Assembly: GCA_024280735.1 (NCBI GenBank)
Contig: JAJRPO010000004.1
Span: 1 to 40,647 of the forward strand
Direction: 5' to 3'
Length of the DNA stretch: 40,647 nucleotides
Source: Alphaproteobacteria bacterium
GTDB taxonomy: Bacteria > Pseudomonadota > Alphaproteobacteria > Rhodobacterales > Rhodobacteraceae
Shown here: positions 24,860-31,202 of the stretch, piece after piece
How the letters are laid out: every line of letters starts with the position of its first letter
Position numbering within the stretch: the first letter of the stretch is position 1
Position numbers and translations under genes: made by a program
Notes under the pieces: generated by a model
Seen by the model: only the letters and a program-made list of their open reading frames with translations
Database searches by the model: none
What the model was told of the DNA's origin: nothing

Positions 24860-25467
24860 TGCTCTGCCGCCTCGAATTTATCAGTCTGATTGCCCCAAAT
24901 CTCGTGGTCCTCCCACGGCTCGCGGGCAAACAGCTCCGTGAAATATTGCCGGGGCAACAGGCGGTCGATCATTTCGCGCATCTGTACCGGTTTGCGGGAA
25001 TGTTCGCGCCGGATTGCCTCGATCTTGTCGGGGATGTCTGCAATATCCAGCGGTGCATCAATCACGTTGCGTTCGGATTTTGAGGTGATTTGCGGCTTGC
25101 CAATCTTGCCAATCAGATATGGCTCGCTGGCCGAATGCTGAACGTAACCGGTGCCAAAACACAGCTTCCAATTCACCGTGCGCTTGATCCACGATCCGCC
25201 TGTCACATAAACGAACCCCCACGACTCCATCACCTCTTGCGCCTGCTTCAGGTGCGGCCATGTGGACCAGAGAAACAAATAGCAATTGGGGCCAGCTAGG
25301 TCTGCAACTGGCAGGGCTTTGATTGCATCCAAAGGCATGGTGTCATAATGGGCTTCCGGCGATTTCTCGTAGCCTTTTTCGGAATACATCTCATACGACC
25401 ACGGCGGATCAGCCAAAATCGCGCCGTATTTCATCGGAGTAAGATCGGTAAAGGGCCAGTTTCTCAT
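24856..25467 (-). CDS. MT-A70 family adenine methyltransferase
   Basis: 203 residues from the ATG at 25467; a GTG two codons upstream is also possible. The catalytic motif DPPW is at 20-23 (ILADPPWSYE). A SAM-binding strand follows (NCYLFLWSTWPHLKQAQEVM), then 'GSWIKRT' and 'EPYLIGKIG'. These proteins methylate adenine N6 in DNA or RNA. In transposable phages such modification may protect DNA from restriction, as Mom does in Mu by other chemistry. It is transcribed with the late-early genes, ending with an ATGA overlap. Confidence 0.88.
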   Translation of the reverse strand: MRNWPFTDLTPMKYGAILADPPWSYEMYSEKGYEKSPEAHYDTMPLDAIKALPVADLAGPNCYLFLWSTWPHLKQAQEVMESWGFVYVTGGSWIKRTVNWKLCFGTGYVQHSASEPYLIGKIGKPQITSKSERNVIDAPLDIADIPDKIEAIRREHSRKPVQMREMIDRLLPRQYFTELFAREPWEDHEIWGNQTDKFEAAEQ

Positions 25468-25568
25468 GCGCACATCCGCCCATCACAACTTGAAATTGCT
25501 CCAGAGAGTGCATAAGTAAACAGCCATAATATAGAAGAAAACAACTGACCAAATGGATTGGAAAACCC

Positions 25569-26111
25569 ATGCAGATTTTGAAGATTGCCACCGTTCTCTT
25601 GGCCAGCTTGCTCGTCAGCACCGCACAGGCCGATTGGGATCACACCAAATGGGGCCAGTCGCTGGAGTCGCTGTTGGAAATGGAGGAGTATGATGTTGAA
25701 ACTCAATCGGGCAAAAGCATTTCGCCTTTCCAGATATATTCCGATTATGAAATCAGCTTGAATGCCTTCGAAAGCCCCTCGGCAAGTGCAGAGGTCACAA
25801 TTGATCTGAATAACTCGCACATTTTCGGCACCATCAATTTCATGCAGAACATTAACGGCTTGAGCGCAATCATTATTCAACTGAACAACCAAGAGGCTGG
25901 GCTTTCTGTTTTGCTGGAAGACCGCTACGGCGCACCCGATTTTACGCGGCGCGAACAGGTCAGCGCCGATTGCACCAAGCGCACCCATTTCTGGCGCGAT
26001 GATCAATCCGGCAACAACATCCGCCTGATCGACGCAAATTGCACCGAGCGCGACGACCTGCGCCTGTTGATCTACTCGCCGATCCTGACGGCTGAAAACA
26101 GCAGATTGTAA
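25569..26111 (+). CDS. secreted protein of unknown function, probable prophage moron
   Basis: 180 residues with a clear signal peptide (MQILKIATVLLASLLVSTAQA, cleavage near residue 21). The mature part begins WDHTKWGQSLESLL and includes 'LLEDRYGAPDF' and two cysteines (135, 158) that could form a disulfide in the periplasm. It is the only prophage gene besides the repressor on the + strand and breaks the early operon. The 95-bp leader is AT-rich; TTGAAA at 25490 with CATAAG at 25511 is a weak promoter candidate (15-bp spacer). Such opposed, self-transcribed genes are usually expressed in the lysogen. Function unknown. Confidence 0.75.
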   Translation: MQILKIATVLLASLLVSTAQADWDHTKWGQSLESLLEMEEYDVETQSGKSISPFQIYSDYEISLNAFESPSASAEVTIDLNNSHIFGTINFMQNINGLSAIIIQLNNQEAGLSVLLEDRYGAPDFTRREQVSADCTKRTHFWRDDQSGNNIRLIDANCTERDDLRLLIYSPILTAENSRL

Positions 26112-26113
26112 AC

Positions 26114-26141
26114 CGGACAAGTTCATTTTGCAGGGTCCGGC
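26114..26141. terminator. possible bidirectional terminator/hairpin between convergent genes
   Basis: CCGGAC and GTCCGG flank 16 nt just after the stop of the + strand secreted-protein gene and before the stop of the minus-strand gene at 26177. A GC-rich partial inverted repeat follows (26138-26156). The arms equal those of the phage dyads but with a longer spacer. Convergent genes make a terminator likely here; the exact structure is uncertain. Confidence 0.4.
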
Positions 26142-26176
26142 AGCGGCCCGCCGCCATTCGCATAGGCTGAAATTTC

Positions 26177-26551
26177 TTACCCGTCGGAACGTATCCCTAC
26201 AGTATCACTATTTTGTGGACACGGGCATTTCAATGGATTTGCAATCGTGCCGCCGTCTTTGACGTCAACCACCTCTGCTGACACCAGCATATCAGCCAAC
26301 CATTCTTCATACTCACCCTCGTCATCTCTGCATTCCAGTTCACCTTCAGGTCCTTTCAGATATAGGGTGCGGCGGGGTTGCAGGTGTTCAAAGGCAACAT
26401 CAATCGCGGGCTTAATGTTATCTAAGCCAGAGCCGTTTCCACCGACAACTACGGTGATTTCAGTCCGATAGGTCCAACAGCCAAATACCAGTTTCACTGT
26501 CTTATTGGATAGATTGCCGGAAAGGTTCATGTTCGGGTCAATATTCAGCAT
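26177..26551 (-). CDS. DUF5406-like protein of unknown function
   Basis: 124 residues from the ATG at 26551, which shares a base with the upstream stop (TGATG). The pattern 'VKLVFGCWTYRTEITVVVGGNGSGL' then 'WLADMLVSAEVVDV' resembles the small DUF5406 proteins of phages and bacteria as I recall them. A C-terminal CPCP could be a partial metal site. Located in the early operon after the gp16-like gene. Confidence 0.6.
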   Translation of the reverse strand: MLNIDPNMNLSGNLSNKTVKLVFGCWTYRTEITVVVGGNGSGLDNIKPAIDVAFEHLQPRRTLYLKGPEGELECRDDEGEYEEWLADMLVSAEVVDVKDGGTIANPLKCPCPQNSDTVGIRSDG

Positions 26552-26946
26552 CACGCTCTCGCTTTCATTTTTTTCAGGGCTTCAATCACGCGGCTGGCCT
26601 GTGCGTAGGTCATCCATTCCGGATCATCGCAGTCGGTCATTTTCTTCACAAAGGCCCGCAGGGATTTAACGCCGTCCTCGCGCCAGATGCCGCTGCGTTT
26701 CAAATCACCCCAGAGCGCGTAGACTTTGCGCACATAGCCCTTTTGCGATTTCTTGATGGTGCCAAACCCGCCGCTCCAGCCCATGCGCTTGAATTCTGCA
26801 ATCACCAGCCCACGCGCAGTTTCGGTCATGCCGCTACTGGAGCGCTTGCCCGTCACCCGTTCCAGCACATCGCGGTAAGTGTCATCGTCAAGGCAAAGCT
26901 GTTCCTTGGCGATGTGGATTTTGGCAAGGCTGGCGTTACGTGTCAC
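26551..26946 (-). CDS. Mu gp16/GemA-like regulatory protein (DUF1018)
   Basis: 131 residues from a GTG at 26946, which overlaps the upstream gene by 11 bp; a longer frame to 27036 would overlap by 101 bp. The sequence 'LAKIHIAKEQLCLDDDTYR', 'LERVTGKRSSSGMTE' and 'AEFKRMGW' is the signature of the gp16/GemA family of Mu-like early operons. GemA was proposed to modulate host gene expression and DNA topology. The core call is firm, the start less so. Confidence 0.85.
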   Translation of the reverse strand: MTRNASLAKIHIAKEQLCLDDDTYRDVLERVTGKRSSSGMTETARGLVIAEFKRMGWSGGFGTIKKSQKGYVRKVYALWGDLKRSGIWREDGVKSLRAFVKKMTDCDDPEWMTYAQASRVIEALKKMKARA

Positions 26947-27541
26947 GGGAACACCCCGCACAAAGGTCCAAACTCTCTGCCGTTGGCCTGAAGGATTTGC
27001 CACAGAGGCGGCAATCATCCCGGTCCGCGTCGTCAATTTCCGGCTTGGTCAACGCCCCGGCCAGTTCGATTTTGTTATAACGCTTGAAATTCGCCCATTT
27101 CCCGCGCAATGATCCAAAACTTTTGCCAGCGCTCGCAGCAACATCCTTGACCCGTTCGCCTGCCTGTATCCGGATCAGGGCAGCATCAATTTCATCATCG
27201 GTCCACGCCAGAGGCTTTACATTGCTGTTCTCTGCGGCTTTGGGTGCGGCAGGTATTTTCAACTTAGCAGGTTGCCGCTTCAACTTTGGCGGTGCGGCAA
27301 CGTCTTCTACCAGTTTGGGTTTTGTCTTCGCAGGTTCCATTGCGGGCGGCTGTTCATCAACTAAAGCCGCCTGCAACGGGGCCTTGTCTTTTGCCTCTGG
27401 CGCGGCTTCCATGTAGTCATCAACCAGAAAATCAAACACTTTTCTGGCCATTTCTTGATTAGGAAACACCCCAACCACGACCGGCAATGTCTGAATAATT
27501 TCAAACTGGCCTTGGTCTGTCTCTTGTAATTTGAACTGCAT
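26936..27541 (-). CDS. early phage protein with HTH-like segment and C-terminal zinc ribbon
   Basis: 201 residues from the ATG at 27541, set by a strong AAGGAGG site. Residues 1-45 form a small folded part (QFEIIQTLPVVVGVFPNQEMARKVFDFLVDDY). Residues 50-115 are a Pro/Ala/Lys linker. Residues 115-160 look like a SANT/GcrA-like helix-turn-helix (WTDDEIDAALIRIQAGERVK...GSLRGKW). The C-terminus has CxxC...CxxC (CRLCGK, LCAGC), a likely zinc ribbon. A DNA-binding early regulator is plausible; no named family is recognised. Confidence 0.7.
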   Translation of the reverse strand: MQFKLQETDQGQFEIIQTLPVVVGVFPNQEMARKVFDFLVDDYMEAAPEAKDKAPLQAALVDEQPPAMEPAKTKPKLVEDVAAPPKLKRQPAKLKIPAAPKAAENSNVKPLAWTDDEIDAALIRIQAGERVKDVAASAGKSFGSLRGKWANFKRYNKIELAGALTKPEIDDADRDDCRLCGKSFRPTAESLDLCAGCSRDT

Positions 27542-27578
27542 CTTAAACCTCCTTGGCTGCTCGTCAGATCGGGAACAC

Positions 27579-27620
27579 CACATGCGAAACGGCGCGGATC
27601 CCCGCGCCGTTTCGCATGTG
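27579..27620. other. 19-bp perfect inverted repeat after the HU gene
   Basis: Left arm 27579-27597 (CACATGCGAAACGGCGCGG) pairs perfectly with 27602-27620 around a 4-nt loop. It lies 5 bp from the HU stop, before the next gene's ribosome site. There is no T-tract on the minus strand, so it is not a classic terminator. An RNase III site, mRNA 3'-end stabiliser or protein-binding palindrome are options. Confidence 0.75.
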
Positions 27621-27625
27621 TGGGG

Positions 27626-27907
27626 TTAGTTGAGTGCTTCCTTCAGGCCCTTGGCGGCAGTGAATTTTACGCCATTGCTGGCCTTGAATTCCGTCTGCTC
27701 ACCCGTGCGCGGAAGGCGGCCCATGCGCGCCTCGCGGTGCGTGGGCTTGAAGGTGCCAAGGCCGGGCAGCGAAACACTTTCACCACGCGATAAGGCATCA
27801 GTTATTTCTTCGCAAAGAGCATCAAGGACGCCTTCAACGGCCTGCTTTGTAAAGGCTCTTGGTCCCGCGATATTGTTCACGAGTTCAGTTTTCGTTAGTT
27901 TTCCCAT
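27626..27907 (-). CDS. HU-family DNA-bending protein
   Basis: 93 residues from the ATG at 27907 (AAAGGAAA upstream). The HU/IHF fold is clear: 'LTKTELVNNIA', 'VEGVLDALCEEITDALSRGESVSLPGLGTF', 'REARMGRLPRTGE', 'FKASNGVKF'. HU/IHF proteins bend DNA as dimers. Mu transpososome assembly needs HU and IHF, so a phage-encoded copy in the early operon may serve transposition. Strongly supported as HU family; the role is inference. Confidence 0.93.
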   Translation of the reverse strand: MGKLTKTELVNNIAGPRAFTKQAVEGVLDALCEEITDALSRGESVSLPGLGTFKPTHREARMGRLPRTGEQTEFKASNGVKFTAAKGLKEALN

Positions 27908-27926
27908 AGGATTTCCTTTCAGGGAG

Positions 27927-28283
27927 TTAAGCGCAAACTTGCGCGGCTTCCTGCGCGATGCGCAGAATGGATGTTTTGGCGTTGGTTGAGGCGGTGCGGT
28001 AGCTTTCCAGCAACAGCACTTCGTCGCGGCAGGTGACCTCGTTTTCGGGAGTGGATTCACCATTCAGGCCGCGAAAAAACCAAGCTGGTTTAACGCCCAA
28101 CGCTTTGGCGATATCCACAAGGCGGGATGAACTTATGCGGTTCTTGCCGGTCTCATATTTTTGGATTTGCTGAAAGCTTAGGCCAAGGGCCTCGGCAAGG
28201 CCGGATTGCGTCACGCCAGTGGTTTGGCGGCGCAGCTTGATGCGCTTGCCAATGTGTTTGTCTTCAGTTCGGATATTAGTCAT
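27927..28283 (-). CDS. XRE-family transcriptional regulator
   Basis: 118 residues; AGGA precedes the ATG. Residues 11-68 form a classic HTH_3 domain (IGKRIKLRRQTTGVTQSGLA, 'LSFQQIQKYETGKNRISSSRL'). The C-terminal part (EVTCRDEVLLLESYRTASTN) has no catalytic motif. It resembles chromosomal alphaproteobacterial regulators of the 'SFQQIQKYE' type. It sits inside the early operon, so it may be a second regulator in addition to the S24 repressor. Confidence 0.88.
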   Translation of the reverse strand: MTNIRTEDKHIGKRIKLRRQTTGVTQSGLAEALGLSFQQIQKYETGKNRISSSRLVDIAKALGVKPAWFFRGLNGESTPENEVTCRDEVLLLESYRTASTNAKTSILRIAQEAAQVCA

Positions 28284-28303
28284 GGGGGAGTTTCCTTTTA
28301 TGG

Positions 28304-28906
28304 TTACGCTTCGGGGAGTTTCAGAACGCCGAGACTTGCTAACATTTCAGCCTCGGCAATCCACAAATCACGCATCACTTGCCAGTTTTCTGAAGGCGGT
28401 AGATTGCGGATTATTTCGATAATTCGGTCAAATTCTTCGTATGGATCAGGGCCAAGTTCAGCACCGAAAAACAGGAACATTTCGGCACCGCAAACCATTT
28501 TGTCATAGTGTTGGACAGCCTCGAACGCCTTTTCCAGATCAAGGCCCCACGCAGGAACAATCTGTCGATCCAGCACGGCCTTGGACTCGTTGACAGCTTC
28601 GGGCACCATTTCGGATTCGCAAAAGAAATCGACATTATTAGAAATGAACGCAACGGCAGGCGTGATGATGTCGCCTATGAATGCCTCATGGGCATCATGC
28701 AACAACCCCCAAGCGGCAGCCTCTGGACGGCGACACAGGCGCGAAACCACAAGCGAGTGCGCCGCAACCGAGTATGGCTTAGGGGTGCGCCCGTTAAAGC
28801 GGTTGATCTTGGCTAACGTGTCGCCAATGGCCTCGGCAGTCATGGCGGAATGTGGCAGGTTTTCCAGCGTTACCAAACCGCCCTGTGTGTGAATTTCAAT
28901 ACCCAT
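28304..28906 (-). CDS. HD-domain phosphohydrolase (YfbR-like)
   Basis: 200 residues from the ATG at 28906; a GTG at 28912 overlapping the upstream stop is an alternative. Metal ligands of an HD hydrolase are visible: His50 (YSVAAHS), His70-Asp71 (LLHDAHEAFIGDI) and probably Asp135 (HYDKM). Related HD proteins are 5'-deoxynucleotidases, so it may affect nucleotide pools or signalling nucleotides during infection. The specific substrate is not known. Part of the early operon. Confidence 0.8.
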   Translation of the reverse strand: MGIEIHTQGGLVTLENLPHSAMTAEAIGDTLAKINRFNGRTPKPYSVAAHSLVVSRLCRRPEAAAWGLLHDAHEAFIGDIITPAVAFISNNVDFFCESEMVPEAVNESKAVLDRQIVPAWGLDLEKAFEAVQHYDKMVCGAEMFLFFGAELGPDPYEEFDRIIEIIRNLPPSENWQVMRDLWIAEAEMLASLGVLKLPEA

Positions 28907-28908
28907 AA

Positions 28909-29526
28909 TCACACCGCCGCCAGATCGAGCGAAATGGCGCTGCGCACACCTGTTTCGGTATCCGTTTGATAAAACCGAACATAGGTTTTTGAACCAGTGA
29001 CGCGGACAGCATCACCAATTGCATCCATTGCCCGCTGCCATTCACGGTCTGTGATTTCATACTGGCGTAAGGCCAAGACACGCCCCGTATCAATGCGGCC
29101 CTCTTTGCCCACCTGAAATGCGCTATTCACCATCGTTTTCAAGTTGTCAGATGCCCCGACTGACCACCGTTCAAGGCAGGCATCAACCAAATCTTTGGCA
29201 GCCTGCAATTCTGGCCCAAATGAAATTGTTTCAGAAATTGCGACCTGCATTTCAAACTGGCCGTCATAACTGCGCAGGGTCATGTTGCCCTTTTTACCGC
29301 CTCGTTTGGCTCCGTATTTTTCAGCAATAAGCTGGCGAAAAACCACGGCTTCATCCAGAGCCATCCGCTTGAACGTGGCGAGTTCCTTGCTTAAGATTAT
29401 TGCCTTGGCGACCAGCCCACGGACCATCTGATCCTCCAGTTTATGCATATCCTTCACATTTGCATCGGGGATCAAGTTGCCTTGCGCGTCCCTCCAGTAT
29501 CCTTCTGGCACAGCTTCAATATTCAT
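28909..29526 (-). CDS. DUF3164 family Mu-like phage protein
   Basis: 205 residues from the ATG at 29526 (GAGGAGAT upstream); the longer open frame is ignored because this site is strong. 'VPEGYWRDAQGNLIPDANVKDMHKLEDQMVRGL' and 'EKYGAKRGGKKGNMTLRSYDG' are diagnostic of DUF3164, which is common in the early region of Mu-like phages and has no known function. The start overlaps the preceding gene by 11 bp. Confidence 0.88.
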   Translation of the reverse strand: MNIEAVPEGYWRDAQGNLIPDANVKDMHKLEDQMVRGLVAKAIILSKELATFKRMALDEAVVFRQLIAEKYGAKRGGKKGNMTLRSYDGQFEMQVAISETISFGPELQAAKDLVDACLERWSVGASDNLKTMVNSAFQVGKEGRIDTGRVLALRQYEITDREWQRAMDAIGDAVRVTGSKTYVRFYQTDTETGVRSAISLDLAAV

Positions 29527-29854
29527 TTTTATCTCCTCGTTTGATTGTTTCAGGGTTTTGGGAACAGGCCTGACAAGCCGTCCACTGCTTGAACGCTTTG
29601 GGGTCATGTGTGGGCATCGGCGCGCCGCGCAGCTCTTTGCAAAGCGCGGGTGCAATATCGCTCTTTTGGTGCGGGCATTTGATTTTGCTGGCAAAAACTT
29701 GCAGCACACGCGCCGCAATTTTATGCGGATCACCGGGGTAACGGTCATGATGCACCAGTGAAACAGAGCTGCGCGCATAGCCCAGATCAGCCGCAACATC
29801 GGTGACACCGCGCGCGCCGATTTCACCCGCAAGGATTTCGCGCCACTCTCTCAT
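29516..29854 (-). CDS. small HTH protein with Cys cluster, early operon
   Basis: 112 residues. Residues 5-40 fit a helix-turn-helix (ILAGEIGARGVTDVAADLGY, then ARSSVSLV). A C-terminal segment has cysteines (CPHQKS, CQACS) that may bind zinc. Proteins of this type occur in the early operons of RcapMu-like and other alphaproteobacterial transposable phages. The start ATG overlaps the previous stop (ATGA). Role unknown, probably DNA binding. Confidence 0.7.
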   Translation of the reverse strand: MREWREILAGEIGARGVTDVAADLGYARSSVSLVHHDRYPGDPHKIAARVLQVFASKIKCPHQKSDIAPALCKELRGAPMPTHDPKAFKQWTACQACSQNPETIKRGDKNEY

Positions 29855-30429
29855 AGCGAAACCTCTTCGCCAGTGTTGTGGTCATAAATCGCCGCTGCGT
29901 TGGCGCGATAAGACGGGGCAATCTCGCCGGTGCAATTCACCAGCTGGTATTTGAGAAAACCGTTAGAGGTTGGTTTTGACCCCTGCACCCGTTTGCGATT
30001 GACCCGCAGATAACCCGCCTTGACCAATTGCCCGCAAAACTTATTCAGGGAATTTTCAGGGTTCTTGTCGCCCTCACGCGCCGCCGTCATCTGTAGGTCG
30101 GCCAAGGTGAACCGCTGCAATATTCGCATCGCGTTCCACGCCCGCTGGCGCAGTGTTGCGCCCTTGGGTGCCTTGGCTTTGGCATGGGGTGCATTGGGAC
30201 CAGAGGTCAACGTGCATCCATCTGCAACCGCCTTGCGGCCACCTGTTGTCAGTTGAAAACAACCGACTGAAATGCGCTCGGCGTAGCCCTGTATAACCAG
30301 TTTCGCGGCACCATCTGAAATTTGACGGTTGCTCAAGTTCAATTCTTCGCACAAGTCGGACAGCGTTTTGCAATGACCATCAAGCGCGTAAAGAATGCTA
30401 TTCATGTGGGTTTCACCGGATATCGTCAT
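29851..30429 (-). CDS. winged-helix protein following MuB
   Basis: 192 residues from the ATG at 30429, which shares one base with the MuB-like stop and has GGGAG upstream; a later ATG at 30405 lacks a good site. Two winged-helix-like segments are visible: 15-60 (TLSDLCEELNLSNRQISDGA, 'GYAERISVGCFQLT') and 90-145 (RQRAWNAMRILQRFTLADLQ, then 'LVKAGYLRVNRK'). A DNA-binding early protein is likely. Exact role unknown. Confidence 0.75.
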   Translation of the reverse strand: MTISGETHMNSILYALDGHCKTLSDLCEELNLSNRQISDGAAKLVIQGYAERISVGCFQLTTGGRKAVADGCTLTSGPNAPHAKAKAPKGATLRQRAWNAMRILQRFTLADLQMTAAREGDKNPENSLNKFCGQLVKAGYLRVNRKRVQGSKPTSNGFLKYQLVNCTGEIAPSYRANAAAIYDHNTGEEVSL

Positions 30430-31202
30430 CACGCCGCTCCCGGTACAAAAATGGCTTGGCCGGATTTCCGATCATTGATCAGGTGTTTTCCAGCCATATC
30501 TGCAAGGCTTAAACCGTAATTGGGCGAACTTGGCGGGTTCAGAAATCCAAACCTCTCCACCGCCACAATGGCCTCGCGGATTTCGCGGTTGAAACCGCCC
30601 GTGGCTTTGTGAATGAACTTCGCCAGATCATCGCCAACAAGCACCTCGCATTGCTCCGATAGAAAGAATTTCACATCTTTCAAATCGGCAGGCTCAAACC
30701 GGATAAAGCGTGATGTGCGGCTGGCGACCTGTGGAAACCGTGCAAGGTTATCGCGGATCCGCCCCATGCCAACCAAAACAAAGGGCACACCTGCAATATC
30801 TGCAAGGTCGCGCACCGTCTCGACCAGTTTACCGTTGCGCGAAATATGATCCGCCTCGTCAATCACCACCGCAAACTGGCGTCCGGTGATTTCCGCATTA
30901 TGGGCCTGTTCGCCCAAAGCCTTCATCGCCGCATTGAACCGCTTGGCATATCCAAAAGGCGGATGTACCCGCAGTTCTGTCAGCAGCTCTTCGAGCAACC
31001 AATAGGACGACCATTCTGTCTTGGCGCGCAGATAAATGCACTTCTCATCTGCCGCCCAGCGGCTCAAAATAGTGGTTTTACCAAGGCCGGGCAGACCATC
31101 CACAACCAACAACCGGCATTCATCCGCACCGCGTTCCTCAAGGGCATCAAGCCCGTCCATGAACCGCTGGTGGTTCGCCGTTTTTACATAATTAGGCTTC
31201 AT
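30429..31202 (-). CDS. MuB-like AAA+ transposition protein
   Basis: 257 residues. Walker A GLPGLGKTT (36-44) and Walker B VVIDEAD (112-118) are intact, followed by 'VPFVLVGMGRI', a sensor-like strand. MuB forms ATP-dependent filaments on target DNA, delivers targets to MuA and confers target immunity. The ATG lies inside the end of the transposase gene (11-bp overlap), as expected for the A-B pair. It lacks the long N-terminal HTH domain of Mu B, a form common in B3/RcapMu-like phages. Confidence 0.92.
   Translation of the reverse strand: MKPNYVKTANHQRFMDGLDALEERGADECRLLVVDGLPGLGKTTILSRWAADEKCIYLRAKTEWSSYWLLEELLTELRVHPPFGYAKRFNAAMKALGEQAHNAEITGRQFAVVIDEADHISRNGKLVETVRDLADIAGVPFVLVGMGRIRDNLARFPQVASRTSRFIRFEPADLKDVKFFLSEQCEVLVGDDLAKFIHKATGGFNREIREAIVAVERFGFLNPPSSPNYGLSLADMAGKHLINDRKSGQAIFVPGAA

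Noticed and set aside
25464..26126. 220-codon minus frame opposite the secreted-protein gene
   Set aside because: The + strand product has a clear signal peptide and sensible composition; the minus frame has no recognisable feature and lacks a start site in the operon.
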